Positions 40,514 through 54,576 of a stretch of 64,000 nt of DNA are shown in pieces (positions within the stretch are counted from its first letter, which is position 1; each line of letters starts with the position of its first letter). This DNA is from Bradyrhizobium commune (GTDB lineage Bacteria > Pseudomonadota > Alphaproteobacteria > Rhizobiales > Xanthobacteraceae): contig NZ_CP061379.1 in NCBI RefSeq assembly GCF_015624505.1, positions 6,882,001 through 6,946,000 on the forward strand. The letters run 5' to 3'. A program made the position numbers and the translations under genes. The notes beneath the pieces are model-generated. The model ran no database searches, was not told the DNA's origin, and saw only the letters and a list, made by a program, of their open reading frames with translations.

Positions 40514-41461
40514 TCACCCGAACAGCGGTGTGCCCGGCACGAACGCATCGAAGGCGGCCCAGAACTGGGCGCGGTAGCGGTCCTGCTCCTGGAGGATCTC
40601 GTGCTTCGAGCCGGCGATCACGAGATGGGAGCCGGCGCGCAGATGATAGGCGAACTCCTCGATCGCGGCCGTGGAAACGACCGTGTCGTTGGAGGCCGCC
40701 AGCATCAGGATCGGCTGGCGGATCTCGGAGGGATAGCTCATGCCCTTGAAGGTGTGCATCGCGCGGAAGGCGGTATCGGCCCAGGCGACCGTCGGTGACG
40801 CCAGGCCGAGCGTCGGATCCTCCTCGAGGATCGCAGCATTACGCGCGTAGCGCACGGGATCGCTGGTCAGTGGATTGTTGATGAAGGGATTGAGCCCGGT
40901 GATGTGGTCGCTGCCGCCTGGGACATAACGACCGCCCTGCCCGGTCAGGCGCATCGTCTTGAGCAGCGCACGCACCGGAAACGAGGTGGCGCGGCCCGGC
41001 AGGTCGATCATCGGCGCCGACAGCACCATGCGGTCGAACCAGCGCTTTTGCGCATGCGCTACGCGCAGCATCACCGCACCGCCCATGGAATGGGCGAGCG
41101 CGAAGAAGGGCGGCGGGCAATCCGGCAGCACCACCTGCTGCACGAAGGCCTCCACGTCGATCTCGTAATCGGCGAAGTCGCGCACATAGCCCTTGCGCGG
41201 ATCGCGCAGGCGACGCGACGAATGGCCCTGCCCCCGCCAGTCGAACGTCGCCACCGCAAAACCGCGGTCGCGCAGGTCGCGCACGGTCTCGAAATATTTC
41301 TCGATCTGCTCGCTGCGTCCGGTGAAGACGCAGACAGTGCCCTTGCGGTTCGCCGGCGGCGCCCAGCGCGCAAAACGCAGCTCGACGCCATCAGGCGTCT
41401 TGATGGTGCCGCTGACGACGTTTTCGGGCACGGGATTGGACGGAATCGAGACCAGCGTCAT
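40514..41461 (-). CDS. Alpha/beta hydrolase, lysophospholipase/monoacylglycerol lipase type
   Basis: The 315-residue protein has the family order: RFARWAPPANRKGTVCVFTG, FDWRGQGHSSR, nucleophile elbow LAHSMGGAVML (Ser), acid Asp in LMLAASNDTVVS, and His in IAGSKHEIL. This is the PldB/MGL layout. No signal peptide is present, so it probably acts on membrane lipids or acylglycerols from the cytosol. ATG 41461 is chosen; TTG 41485 would add eight residues. Its upstream region is shared with the divergent heat-shock gene's promoter. Confidence 0.9.
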   Translation of the reverse strand: MTLVSIPSNPVPENVVSGTIKTPDGVELRFARWAPPANRKGTVCVFTGRSEQIEKYFETVRDLRDRGFAVATFDWRGQGHSSRRLRDPRKGYVRDFADYEIDVEAFVQQVVLPDCPPPFFALAHSMGGAVMLRVAHAQKRWFDRMVLSAPMIDLPGRATSFPVRALLKTMRLTGQGGRYVPGGSDHITGLNPFINNPLTSDPVRYARNAAILEEDPTLGLASPTVAWADTAFRAMHTFKGMSYPSEIRQPILMLAASNDTVVSTAAIEEFAYHLRAGSHLVIAGSKHEILQEQDRYRAQFWAAFDAFVPGTPLFG

Positions 41462-41521
41462 GGGGCGCGAAGTGCTGACAATCAAGGGGCGGAAGCGTTG
41501 AAAAGGCGCCAGTATCGCCCT

Positions 41522-41549
41522 CTTGAACGCAGTATCCCTGAACCCATAT
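41522..41549 (+). promoter_or_regulatory. RpoH (sigma-32) type promoter of hsp20
   Basis: CTTGAA at 41522-41527 and CCCATAT at 41543-41549 are separated by 15 bases, matching the heat-shock sigma consensus. The implied start near 41556 gives a leader of about 113 nt, the usual length of a ROSE leader. Confidence 0.8.
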
Positions 41550-41555
41550 CACCAT

Positions 41556-41671
41556 GGTGCAGGCCGCTACCAGTGTTTCGGAACCGGAACATCAGGCTGC
41601 ACACAGACGAAAGCCCGGCCCGATCGGCGGGCGGGTTGCCAACCAGTCGCTCAATGGAGGACTTGACCATG
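41556..41671 (+). promoter_or_regulatory. ROSE-type RNA thermometer in the hsp20 leader
   Basis: The last hairpin sequesters the ribosome-binding site. AGUC-(G)-CUC at 41645-41652 pairs with GAGGACU at 41657-41663, around the loop AAUG. The strand opposite the Shine-Dalgarno contains UCGCU (41647-41651), matching the conserved U(U/C)GCU motif, with one bulged G as in described ROSE elements. Upstream is a second hairpin, GCCCG/CGGGC at 41613-41632. Heat would melt the weak final stem and free GGAGG. The upstream boundary is estimated from the promoter. Confidence 0.82.
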
Positions 41672-42130
41672 CGTACCTACGATCTTACCCCGTTCTATCG
41701 TTCCACCGTCGGCTTTGACCGCCTCTTCAACCTGCTCGACCAGGCCGGTTCGGACGGCAGCCCCGGCTATCCCCCCTACAACATCGAGCGCACCGGCGAG
41801 GACGCCTACCGCATCACCGTCGCGGTCTCCGGCTTCTCCAAGGACGAGCTCTCTATCGTCGCGAAGGAAAACACGCTGACGATCAAGGGCGAGAAAGTCG
41901 CCAACGAGAACTCGAAATCCGAAGTGCTCTACCGCGGCATCGCAGCGCGCGCCTTCGAGCGCGCCTTCCAGCTTGCCGATTTCGTGCAGGTGAAGGACGC
42001 CTCGCTCGAGAACGGCCTGCTTCACGTCGACCTCGTGCGCGAGATTCCCGAGGCCAAGAAGCCGCGCCAGATCGCGATCAACAGCGGCGCATCGAGCGCG
42101 CAGGTGATCGAGAGCTCGGTCGCCGCCTAA
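41669..42130 (+). CDS. Small heat-shock protein (Hsp20/alpha-crystallin)
   Basis: ATG 41669 follows GGAGGACTTGACC. The 153-residue protein starts MRTYDLTPFYRSTVGFDRLF and has an alpha-crystallin domain from about residue 30: PPYNIERTGEDAYRITVAVSG, LSIVAKENTLTIKGEK, and the family's FERAFQLADFVQVKDASLENGLL with a short C-terminal tail. This is the IbpA/HspH-like class A type of Bradyrhizobium. It binds unfolding proteins during heat stress. The RpoH promoter and ROSE leader agree, and a strong terminator follows. Confidence 0.95.
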   Translation: MRTYDLTPFYRSTVGFDRLFNLLDQAGSDGSPGYPPYNIERTGEDAYRITVAVSGFSKDELSIVAKENTLTIKGEKVANENSKSEVLYRGIAARAFERAFQLADFVQVKDASLENGLLHVDLVREIPEAKKPRQIAINSGASSAQVIESSVAA

Positions 42131-42154
42131 GCACGTCGACAGCCATCAGGTTGC

Positions 42155-42186
42155 GAAAACGCCCCGGTGCCCCGGGGCGTTTTTTG
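42155..42186 (+). terminator. Rho-independent terminator of hsp20
   Basis: ACGCCCCGG-TGCC-CCGGGGCGT forms a 9-bp stem extended by A-T pairs, followed by TTTTTTG. It lies 25-55 bp after the hsp20 stop. Confidence 0.93.
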
Positions 42187-42211
42187 TTTGGCGCGGCTCT
42201 CTCGCCGTCGT

Positions 42212-42338
42212 CGTCCCGGCGAAGGCCGGGACCCATACCGCGTGATCTATCGATCGATCGCTGTCTCCGTGCCACGGCAACTGCCAGTCCTCGCCAAACA
42301 TCTCCCAGTGGTTATGGGTCCCGGCCTTCGCCGGGACG
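42212..42338. repeat. Inverted-repeat element, CGTCCCGG family
   Basis: Two 25-bp arms are perfect inverted copies: CGTCCCGGCGAAGGCCGGGA... at 42212-42236 and its reverse complement at 42314-42338, with 77 bp between. A single degenerate arm (GTCGTCCCGGCGCAGGC) occurs near 50926. This is a second, distinct family from the GTCATTGCGAG elements. The rest of the 325-bp gap holds only the hsp20 terminator. Confidence 0.85.
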
Positions 42339-42455
42339 ACACCGTTTGTTTGGAGTCCTTGCTGCAACGCATCACAGGCTGGTGAGCCGGCGTAACGCTG
42401 CCACCTCGCACTCCGTCCTTTGGGTATCGAGCCCAAAACAAGACGGAGAACGATC

Positions 42456-43226
42456 ATGACTTTCTGGCGCAGCCTTTTCGTCGCTGCGAGCCTGCTGGCG
42501 GCCCCCATCAGCCTCGCTCACGCGCAGACGCCGCAGACGGTGAAGGCGAAGAACGTCGTGCTGGTGCACGGCGCCTGGGCTGACGGTTCGAGCTGGTCGG
42601 AGGTGATCCCGATCCTCCAGGCCGCCGGCCTGCACGTGACTGCCGTGCAGAATCCGCTGTCGTCGCTTGCCGACTCCGTCGAGGCGACCAAGCGCGCGCT
42701 GGCCGAGCAGGATGGACCGACCGTGCTGGTGGCGCATTCCTGGGGCGGCACCGTGATCAGCCAGGTCGGCACCGATCCGAAGGTCACCGGCCTCGTCTAT
42801 GTCGCCGCGCGCGCCCCGGATGCGAACGAGGATTTCGTCGCGCTGTCGAAGCAGTTTCCAACCGGACCGGTTCGCGCCGGCATCGTTGAGCACGACGGCT
42901 ACACCAAGCTTTCGGAAGATGCGTTCCTGAAATATTTCGCCAACGGCGTCGCGCCGGAACGCGCCAAGGAGCTTTATGCCGTGCAATGGCCGACGGCAGC
43001 CTCGATCTTCGCCGGCCGCACCACCGAGGCCGCCTGGCATTCGAGGCCGAGCTGGTACGCTGTGTCGAAGAACGACGGCACCATCAATCCTGATTTCGAA
43101 CGCTTCCTCGCCAAGCGCATGAACGCAACCACGATCGAGCTCGACGCTGGCCACCTCTCGCTGGTGTCGCATCCGAAGGAAGTGGCGAATCTGATCCTGG
43201 AAGCGGCGGGCTACGGTCACAGCTGA
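42456..43226 (+). CDS. Secreted alpha/beta hydrolase
   Basis: ATG 42456 follows ACGGAGAACGATC. MTFWRSLFVAASLLAAPISL is a signal peptide with cleavage near AHAQ. The mature protein has VVLVHGAWADGSSW (oxyanion region), VAHSWGGTVIS with nucleophile Ser, and ELDAGHLSLVSHP with catalytic His. This is the small esterase type often annotated with salicylate esterase or hydroxynitrile lyase relatives. The substrate is unknown. A palindromic terminator lies 20 bp after the stop. Confidence 0.9.
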   Translation: MTFWRSLFVAASLLAAPISLAHAQTPQTVKAKNVVLVHGAWADGSSWSEVIPILQAAGLHVTAVQNPLSSLADSVEATKRALAEQDGPTVLVAHSWGGTVISQVGTDPKVTGLVYVAARAPDANEDFVALSKQFPTGPVRAGIVEHDGYTKLSEDAFLKYFANGVAPERAKELYAVQWPTAASIFAGRTTEAAWHSRPSWYAVSKNDGTINPDFERFLAKRMNATTIELDAGHLSLVSHPKEVANLILEAAGYGHS

Positions 43227-43245
43227 GGGCAAGCTGCCTGACGCG

Positions 43246-43274
43246 AAAGGCGCCTGAGATCTCAGGCGCCTTTT
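43246..43274. terminator. Bidirectional terminator between convergent genes
   Basis: AAAGGCGCCTGAG-ATCTCAGGCGCCTTTT is a long, nearly perfect palindrome with T-runs on both strands. It serves the hydrolase gene (plus) and the Pro-rich protein gene (minus). Confidence 0.9.
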
Positions 43275-43301
43275 GCTTTGCTCGCCTCCCTCCGGCGTCG
43301 C

Positions 43302-44054
43302 CTAATCCAGCCCCTGCGCGGCGGGCATCTCCTGCGTCGGCAGGATCGTCGGTGCGGGCTTGGCCTGGCCGACGGTTGCAGCTGGAGTTTCCGCAGGCTT
43401 CGCCTGCACGGCGGCGGTCTGCTGCGCAGGCTGCGCTTGCTGCGGCGCCGGCGCTGGCTCGACCGGCTTTGCAGCCGCCACCGGCGTCTCGCCGCGCGGC
43501 GGCGCGGCCTTCGGCAGCGGGACGGTGCGGCTTGCGACATGCGGGATCGCGGCGGGCGGACGCGGCGGACCGCCGCGAACTACCGTCGGCGGCGGCAGCG
43601 CGCTTTGCGGCCCGTAAGGCGCGACAGCGGGCTCCTCATAGGCCGGCGCCATACCATAGGCGTCGCGGGCCGGCATGAAGCGCAGGATCCGCCCGTCGCG
43701 GGCGTCGATCACGAGCCGCCCGTCGTCACCGCGACGGTCGATCACGGCGATGGTATAGACGCCGCCGCGAAAGCGCGGGATGCCGAGCGGCGAAAAGCCG
43801 TTTTCACGCAACACCGCATACACTTCGGTCGGCGGCAGCAGAGCCGGCGCCGGGCCGCGCTCTTCGTAGCCATAACCGTAGCCGTAACGCTGTGGCGGCG
43901 GGGGCACGGCCTCCGGCGGCCCGTACGGCCCGTCGAAATCCGACACCGCGATATAGGCCCCGCGCGCGGCGCCGTTCGCCAAAATTTGCGCATTCGCCGC
44001 GGTCGCGGCCAGCACCAGCGCGGCGGCGGCCACACATCCTGTGAAAAACTTCAT
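43302..44054 (-). CDS. Exported Pro/Ala-rich protein of unknown function
   Basis: ATG 44054 is chosen, with AGGAG ten bases upstream. MKFFTGCVAAAALVLAATAA is a signal peptide with cleavage near ANAQ. Residues about 55-140 form a compact part with TEVYAVLRENGFSPLG and a YTIAVIDRRGDDGRLVIDAR segment, similar to PepSY-like or periplasmic sensor folds. The C-terminal 110 residues are Pro/Ala-rich and probably disordered, suited to spanning the cell wall. No family name is certain. It stands alone on the minus strand. Confidence 0.8.
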   Translation of the reverse strand: MKFFTGCVAAAALVLAATAANAQILANGAARGAYIAVSDFDGPYGPPEAVPPPPQRYGYGYGYEERGPAPALLPPTEVYAVLRENGFSPLGIPRFRGGVYTIAVIDRRGDDGRLVIDARDGRILRFMPARDAYGMAPAYEEPAVAPYGPQSALPPPTVVRGGPPRPPAAIPHVASRTVPLPKAAPPRGETPVAAAKPVEPAPAPQQAQPAQQTAAVQAKPAETPAATVGQAKPAPTILPTQEMPAAQGLD

Positions 44055-44555
44055 GATCGACACGCTCCTGTCAGGCCCCGAACAGCTCGCGCTCTTTCGC
44101 TTCTGGCGGCGTGGCGCGCGGTTCGAAGGGTTGATCCGAAGCTTCATTCGGGATTTCGGCGGCGCTTGGGCCGGATCAGGGCGCGTTTGCTTCAAAACCG
44201 GGGCCGCGCGCCATGCGGAAAGCGATGATTGACACTTTGGGAATCGGGACTTGCACGCGCTTGTGTGCTAGACAAAAATTTGGCAAGGTGATGGTTAGGA
44301 CAGGAAGACTGTCTCAATTTTGCTTGCGGTTCCGGCATAGGGATTGCAACGAAAGTCGGTGCTTTCGAGCGCCAGGAGACAACAGGCAAAGCCGTTCTCG
44401 GGGACGAAGAACGCCTTGGTCTGAATTCTTGGCCTGAATTTAAGAAAATGCGGCTCGCAGAGGACGAGCGGTGGCCCTGAAGCGGGTGCCGCGGAACGCC
44501 CAAGGTGCGCCGAAGATGGCGGTGAGGCAGCTTGCCGCATGGAGAGGATAGAGCA
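44055..44555. other. Long leader/promoter region upstream of gltB (501 bp)
   Basis: No frame here has a ribosome-binding site or family pattern. Short A/T-rich patches around 44265-44345 and 44415-44450 could hold promoters for gltB. A tandem-like GGTCTGAATTCTTGGCCTGAATTTAAG lies at 44418-44444 (two copies of GGYCTGAATT). The sigma-54 spacing GG-N10-GC is not met at the candidate near 44240. Confidence 0.45.
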
Positions 44556-49289
<4,734 letters not shown>

Positions 49290-49303
49290 GCATCACACAC
49301 CCC

Positions 49304-49385
49304 GTCATTGCGAGCGCAGCGAAGCAATCCAGACTTTCTTCTCGGATACACTGGATTGCTTCGTCGCTTCGCTCCTCGCAATGAC
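49304..49385. repeat. Inverted-repeat element, GTCATTGCGAG family (copy 3), between gltB and gltD
   Basis: Ends GTCATTGCGAG and CTCGCAATGAC, inner arms GAAGCAATCCAG and CTGGATTGCTTC. It lies inside the gltBD gap, where its hairpin in the mRNA could lower readthrough or stabilise the upstream message. Confidence 0.85.
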
Positions 49386-49426
49386 GAGAAGAAACAAACG
49401 ACTAAGCGGCAGGGACTTCGGGTTTA

Positions 49427-50878
49427 ATGGGCAAGATCACGGGTTTTCTCGAAATCGAACGGCACGACCGCAAGTACACCCCGGTCGCCGAGCGCGTGAA
49501 GCATTACAACGAGTTCGTCGTTCCCTTGACCGAGAAGGAAACGCGCGACCAGGCCGCGCGCTGCATGAATTGCGGCATTCCCTATTGCCACGGCACCGGC
49601 TCGGTCGCGCCCGGCACGCCCGGCTGCCCGGTCAACAACCAGATCCCCGATTTCAACGACCTCGTCTATCAGGGCAATTGGGAAGAGGCCGCGCGCAATC
49701 TGCACTCGACCAACAACTTTCCGGAGTTCACCGGCCGCATCTGTCCGGCGCCGTGCGAGGCCTCCTGCACGCTCAACATCGACGACAACCCGGTCACCAT
49801 CAAGACCATCGAATGCGCGATCGTCGACCGCGCCTGGGACAATGGCTGGCTGAAGCCGGAGGTCGCCTCCGTCAAGACCGGCAAGAAGGTCGCGGTGGTC
49901 GGCTCCGGCCCGGCCGGCATGGCCTGCGCCCAGCAGCTCGCCCGCGCCGGACATGACGTGCATCTGTTCGAGAAGTACGCCAAGGCCGGCGGCCTGCTTC
50001 GCTACGGCATTCCCGACTTCAAGATGGAAAAGGGCATCATCGACCGCCGCGTGGCGCAGATGGAAGGCGAAGGCGTCACCTTCCACTACAACAGCCACGT
50101 CGGCGCTGACGGCAATGTCGATCCGCGCGAGATGCTCAACGAGTACGACGCGGTCGCGCTGACCGGCGGTGCGGAAGCCCCGCGCGACCTGCCGATCCCC
50201 GGCCGCGAGTTCGACGGCATCCATTATGCGATGGACTTCCTGCCGCAGCAGAACCGCCGCGTCTCCAGCGAGCCGCTCAACGGCGTCACCGAGATTTTGG
50301 CCGGCGGCAAGCATGTCGTCGTGATCGGCGGCGGCGACACCGGCTCCGACTGCATCGGCACCTCGCTACGCCAGGGCGCGCTGTCCGTGACCCAGCTCGA
50401 GATCATGCCCGCCCCGCCCGAGCACGAGAACAAGGGCCTGACCTGGCCGAACTGGCCGCTGAAGATGCGGACGTCCTCGAGCCAGGCCGAAGGCGCAATC
50501 CGCGAATTCGCGGTGCTGACGCAGAAGTTCACCGGCGAGAACGGCCAAGTCAAGAAGCTGCACTGCGTGCGCGTCGACGACAAGTTCAAGCCGATCGAAG
50601 GCACCGAGTTCGAGCTCGACGCCGAGCTCGTCCTGCTCGCCATGGGCTTCGTCCACCCCGTGCACGAGGGCCTGTTGAAGATGCTCGCGGTCGACCTCGA
50701 CCCGCGCGGCAACGTCAAGGCCAACACGCTCGACTATCAGACCTCGCGCCCGAACGTGTTCACGGCCGGCGACATGCGGCGTGGCCAGTCGCTGGTAGTG
50801 TGGGCGATCCGCGAGGGCCGGCTGTGCGCGCGGTCGATCGACACGTTCCTGATGGGGAAGACGGATCTGCCGCGGTAG
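49427..50878 (+). CDS. gltD: Glutamate synthase small subunit
   Basis: The 483-residue protein has N-terminal Cys-rich 4Fe-4S motifs ([13 protein letters not shown], then CPVNN and [12 protein letters not shown]). An FAD-binding site follows ([21 protein letters not shown]) and an NADPH site ([20 protein letters not shown]). The C-terminal [18 protein letters not shown] completes the FAD domain. It takes electrons from NADPH to GltB. Start ATG 49427 ([17 protein letters not shown]) matches known GltD starts. Confidence 0.97.
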   Translation: MGKITGFLEIERHDRKYTPVAERVKHYNEFVVPLTEKETRDQAARCMNCGIPYCHGTGSVAPGTPGCPVNNQIPDFNDLVYQGNWEEAARNLHSTNNFPEFTGRICPAPCEASCTLNIDDNPVTIKTIECAIVDRAWDNGWLKPEVASVKTGKKVAVVGSGPAGMACAQQLARAGHDVHLFEKYAKAGGLLRYGIPDFKMEKGIIDRRVAQMEGEGVTFHYNSHVGADGNVDPREMLNEYDAVALTGGAEAPRDLPIPGREFDGIHYAMDFLPQQNRRVSSEPLNGVTEILAGGKHVVVIGGGDTGSDCIGTSLRQGALSVTQLEIMPAPPEHENKGLTWPNWPLKMRTSSSQAEGAIREFAVLTQKFTGENGQVKKLHCVRVDDKFKPIEGTEFELDAELVLLAMGFVHPVHEGLLKMLAVDLDPRGNVKANTLDYQTSRPNVFTAGDMRRGQSLVVWAIREGRLCARSIDTFLMGKTDLPR

Positions 50879-50963
50879 GTTCGACGCGAGCCGCGCAAGC
50901 TCAAAAGCAGACAAGCAATCCGCTGTCGTCCCGGCGCAGGCTTGGGCTGCGATGAGCTGCCCT

Positions 50964-52679
50964 CTAATTCTGCAACCTCACCCCTAACATCACCACCGTG
51001 CCCTGCGAGCTCGAGCCCGCGACATTCGAATCCAGGATGTCGTGGCGCAGCGTGCCCTTGATCCAGACATTGCGGTTGAGCTTGTAGATCAGATTGCCTT
51101 CGATCGAGTAGGTCTTGTCGTTGCGGTTCTGGCCCTGGTAGTCGTAGGTGCCGTAGGTGAACTTGCCGATCGCGGTGAGCCAGCGGCGGAAGTCGTGATC
51201 GACCTCGGCCGCGTAGGTGTGCACCAGCACGCCGGAGGAGCCGGGGATGGTGGTCTCCGCGATCTGCGTGTCGGTGTTGAATTTCACCGTGGTGAGACCG
51301 CTGGCGTTCCAGATCAGCGAGCCAGATGTCAGGAAGCCCGAGAGCTGGCTCAGCCGCGGATCGACATAATTGCGCGCGGAATAGCCGACCGAGACTTCGC
51401 CGGTGAGGATGCGCGAGAACTCGAAGGACGAGCCGACCTTGGCGTAGCCGCCGTTTGAATCGCGCAAGTAACCGTTGCGGTCGGCGGCCTGGTCGTGGAC
51501 GCGGGTATCGCCCTGGATCTCGACGAAGGGTTTCAGGCCCGGCTTCAGCTCGTAGGAAAAGCGCCCGACACCGCCATACTGGTTGAAGTCGCGGTCGTTA
51601 TTGCTGAAGGTCGAGCCGTCGGTCAGCTTGGAGTCGGTATAGGCGGTGCGATCCACTGTCGCGCCCGCGGCGACCTCGAAGCGATTGAAGGTCTGGTCGA
51701 AGCCGAAGGTGCCGCCATAGGTGGCGTAGACCGGATATTTTTGCAGGCCCGCCTGCACGTTCGGGCTGCCGGGATTGTCGGTCGCAAGCCGCAGGCGGAA
51801 TTGCGAGGTCAGCTTGAGATCGCGATCGACATCGAAGCGGCCGTCGACATGGCCGGTGAAATCCGGGCGGTCGATATCGACCGGCGACGGCGAAGCGAGA
51901 CCGTCGATCGTGGCAGGCATGTTGTTGGTGTAGCCGGAGAACGAGCCGCGCAAATCCGCGACCAGCGCGTGGCGCTCCCAGTCGGACTGCACGAGGAGAT
52001 CAGGTGCGACCACATAGACCGGCGAGCCGACCGGCTTGTTCAAACGCGCCGGATTGGTGTCGTAGCCCGTGGAGAGTTCGAGGCCGCCCTTGATGAGAAA
52101 ACTGCCGGCATAGTCGCCGACCGCGCCGAACGCATCGTCGTCCGCCTTGAGGCGGCGGCGCAATGGCTGGCCCGGCACGGTGCCGGCCATCGCCGGCGGC
52201 ACCGGCGCTTTGTTCGCGGTCTCCGACGGCGGCGACGCGATGCGAGGCGGGCCGAGAGTGGATACGGGCGGCGTGGCCGGCGGCACCGGCGAACCGGGAC
52301 CGGCCGGGCGTTTCGGCTTCGCCTGACCCGGATAGAGCTTCGGCTGCTGACGCTTGCGGTTCAGCGAGTCATAGCCGGAGCTGCTCGCGCCATTGGCGGC
52401 GGGCAGGCCGTAGGTCGGGACCTGGCCGATGCGCGAGGTCGCGGGCGTCTCGCTTCTCTTGCGCGGGTCGTCATTGGGATCGGGCGGCTGCGGGATCGCA
52501 TCCGACGGCGCCTGCGGGACGCCCGCCGTACGGCGCGTCGGCAGCGTGTCCGGCGAGACGAAGCCGCCGCGGCTGGGATTGAACAGGTCGGGCGTGAGGC
52601 TCTGGGCGGCTGCCGGAGCGCTTTCCAGCGTGGTCAGCAGCAGGCATGGCAAAACGGCGCGAAAGCGTTGCGCGCGCAT
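50964..52679 (-). CDS. Outer-membrane beta-barrel protein (BBP2-like)
   Basis: The 571-residue protein starts [20 protein letters not shown], a signal peptide ending near AAAQ. Residues about 25-165 are Pro-rich and low complexity. From about 175 to the end the sequence alternates in amphipathic strands ([30 protein letters not shown], ...) with ~14-18 strands expected, and ends in VMLGVRLQN, close to the outer-membrane C-terminal signature (aromatic/hydrophobic last strand). Family members are annotated as outer membrane beta-barrel proteins of unknown cargo. GTG 52709 is an alternative start. Confidence 0.82.
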   Translation of the reverse strand: MRAQRFRAVLPCLLLTTLESAPAAAQSLTPDLFNPSRGGFVSPDTLPTRRTAGVPQAPSDAIPQPPDPNDDPRKRSETPATSRIGQVPTYGLPAANGASSSGYDSLNRKRQQPKLYPGQAKPKRPAGPGSPVPPATPPVSTLGPPRIASPPSETANKAPVPPAMAGTVPGQPLRRRLKADDDAFGAVGDYAGSFLIKGGLELSTGYDTNPARLNKPVGSPVYVVAPDLLVQSDWERHALVADLRGSFSGYTNNMPATIDGLASPSPVDIDRPDFTGHVDGRFDVDRDLKLTSQFRLRLATDNPGSPNVQAGLQKYPVYATYGGTFGFDQTFNRFEVAAGATVDRTAYTDSKLTDGSTFSNNDRDFNQYGGVGRFSYELKPGLKPFVEIQGDTRVHDQAADRNGYLRDSNGGYAKVGSSFEFSRILTGEVSVGYSARNYVDPRLSQLSGFLTSGSLIWNASGLTTVKFNTDTQIAETTIPGSSGVLVHTYAAEVDHDFRRWLTAIGKFTYGTYDYQGQNRNDKTYSIEGNLIYKLNRNVWIKGTLRHDILDSNVAGSSSQGTVVMLGVRLQN

Positions 52680-52893
52680 GCTCCGGCCCCTGCCTGGAGG
52701 CAACCCCACGATCGAATAACTCCAACGAAATCAGACACTTCGTCGATGGCTTTCCGCGGACATGCGGGAACCATCGTTAATGGAGTTAAAACAATTATGG
52801 TTAATGACCCGTTGAGGCTTTCCGCGCCTGCGTCGCCTCGCGCGCCGGGGCGTGCTAAGGAGGCGGCCAACACACGCCTCCCTGGATCAGAGC

Positions 52894-53904
52894 ATGCCGA
52901 GTTCAAAACCGCTGATGACCTCATCATCCGGCCCCACCCCCGCCAGCGTCGAATCCGCGCTCCGCACGCTGGAGACGGAGAGCGGCGGCATCAACGCCCT
53001 CGCGGCCGCGCTGCGCGGCCCGCTCGGCGAGACGTTTGCCAAGGCGGTCGACCTGATCCGCAACGCAAAAGGCCGCGTCATCGTCACCGGTCTCGGCAAG
53101 TCCGGCCACATGGCGCGCAAGATCGCGGCGACCCTGGCCTCGACCGGCACGCCGGCCTTCTTCGTCCACACCGCCGAAGCGGCCCACGGCGATCTCGGCA
53201 TGATCACCACTGATGACGTCATCATGGCGCTGTCCTGGTCCGGCGAGCAGCCGGAGATGAAGACCCTCGTGAATTATTCGGCGCGCTTTGCGATCCCGAT
53301 GATCGCGGTGACGTCGAACGCTGCCTCTTCGCTCGGACAAGCCGCCGACCTCGTGATCGAGCTGCCCAAGGCGCGGGAGGCCTGCCCGCATAATCTGGCG
53401 CCGACCACCTCGACCATGATGCAGGTCGCGATCGGCGATGCCATCGCGATCGCGCTCTTGGAAGGCCGCGGCTTCACCGCGCTGGAATTCGCCCATTTCC
53501 ACCCCGGCGGCAAGCTGGGTGCGATGCTGAAATTCGTCCGCGACTACATGCGCACCGGCGCAGAGATCCCGGTCAAGCCGCTCGGTACCAAGATGTCGGA
53601 CGCCGTGGTCGAGATGTCGGCCAAGGGTTTGGGCTGCGTCTGTATCGTCAACGAGGCGAACGAAGCCGTCGGCATCATCACCGACGGCGATCTGCGCCGC
53701 CATATGCGACGGCCCGACCTTTTGACCGCGACGGTCGACGCGATCATGACCAGGCAGCCGAAGTCCGTGCCGCCCTCGATGCTCGCCACCGAGATGATCG
53801 AGGTGCTCAACGCACGGAAAATCACGACGCTGGTCGTGACCGACGCGGACAAGGTCGTCGGCATCGTGCATCTGCACGATCTGCTGCGGGCTGGCGTGGC
53901 GTAA
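52894..53904 (+). CDS. kpsF: KpsF/GutQ family sugar-phosphate isomerase (arabinose-5-phosphate isomerase)
   Basis: The 336-residue protein has a SIS domain (VIVTGLGKSGHMARKIAATLASTGTPAFFVH, ALSWSGEQPEM) and two CBS domains at the end (IVNEANEAVGIITDGDLRRHM and LVVTDADKVVGIVHLHDLLRAG). It interconverts ribulose-5-P and arabinose-5-P, the first step of Kdo synthesis for LPS. The HPGGKLG segment after the SIS domain is typical of the family. ATG 52894 is taken; ATG 52915 is possible. Confidence 0.94.
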   Translation: MPSSKPLMTSSSGPTPASVESALRTLETESGGINALAAALRGPLGETFAKAVDLIRNAKGRVIVTGLGKSGHMARKIAATLASTGTPAFFVHTAEAAHGDLGMITTDDVIMALSWSGEQPEMKTLVNYSARFAIPMIAVTSNAASSLGQAADLVIELPKAREACPHNLAPTTSTMMQVAIGDAIAIALLEGRGFTALEFAHFHPGGKLGAMLKFVRDYMRTGAEIPVKPLGTKMSDAVVEMSAKGLGCVCIVNEANEAVGIITDGDLRRHMRRPDLLTATVDAIMTRQPKSVPPSMLATEMIEVLNARKITTLVVTDADKVVGIVHLHDLLRAGVA

Positions 53905-53949
53905 CGCACCGCTCTCTCCACTCGTCATTGCTAGCGTAGTGACGCGTGG

Positions 53950-54504
53950 TTAGACCGCCGGAAACCGCGCCGCGTTCTCCTCCAGCGGCAGCTTCAGCCC
54001 GTTCGCCAGATACGACACCGTGCGATAGAAGCCGCACAGCAGCATGATCTCCAGGATCTGCGCCTCGTCGTAATGCGCCGACAGTGCGGCAAACTCCTCG
54101 TCACTGAACGTCGCGCGCTGATGCAGCGCGTCGACCGCCGCGATCAGTGCCTGCTCGGCCGGCGACCAGCAGGCTGACGTCGCGTCGCCCTGCACTGTGG
54201 CGCGGACTTCCTCCTCGGTGAGCTTTGCCGGCCCGGCAAAGATCGCGACGTGCACACCCCATTCATATTCGCATCTGTTCAGCGCGCAGGTGCGGTCGAT
54301 GACGATCTCGCGCTGGCGCAGCGACAGCGGCCCGGGATCGAGCAGCCCGCCGGCGCGAAATTTGTCCCATGCGCGGGCATGGCCTGCCATCACCCGGAAT
54401 AGCACCAGCGGCGGCGCGCCGCGCATGATGCGGTCGAACTGCGCCTGGATCTCCGGGGGATAAGGCGGGGTGAGCGGCGCGATGCGCGGTGTGGCCTGAG
54501 ACAT
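53950..54504 (-). CDS. Carboxymuconolactone decarboxylase family protein
   Basis: The 184-residue protein has the AhpD/CMD core: LSLRQREIVIDRTCALNRCEYEWGVHVAI, with Cys, Glu and His positioned as in the family, and later ALIAAVDALHQRATFSDEEF. Such proteins are peroxidase-like or decarboxylases; this subtype is often found with HxlR regulators. It is divergent from an HxlR gene, and twin operators lie between. Start ATG 54504. Confidence 0.9.
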   Translation of the reverse strand: MSQATPRIAPLTPPYPPEIQAQFDRIMRGAPPLVLFRVMAGHARAWDKFRAGGLLDPGPLSLRQREIVIDRTCALNRCEYEWGVHVAIFAGPAKLTEEEVRATVQGDATSACWSPAEQALIAAVDALHQRATFSDEEFAALSAHYDEAQILEIMLLCGFYRTVSYLANGLKLPLEENAARFPAV

Positions 54505-54518
54505 GGACCGTCTCCGTT

Positions 54519-54557
54519 GCTACATTTACTGTAGCAGCACGCTACACTATTTGTAGC
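54519..54557. promoter_or_regulatory. Twin perfect inverted-repeat operators (HxlR type)
   Basis: GCTACA-N5-TGTAGC occurs twice, at 54519-54535 and 54541-54557, both arms perfect. Their starts are 22 bp apart, about two helical turns, so two dimers could bind on the same face. They fill the 72-bp gap between the CMD gene and the HxlR gene and probably control both. Confidence 0.78.
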
Positions 54558-54576
54558 AACCCGCAAGAGGGCTCCG

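Noticed and set aside
44230-44260. Possible sigma-54 promoter upstream of gltB (TGGGAATCGGGACTTGCA)
   Set aside because: The distance between GG and GC is one base off the required ten, so the match is not acceptable.
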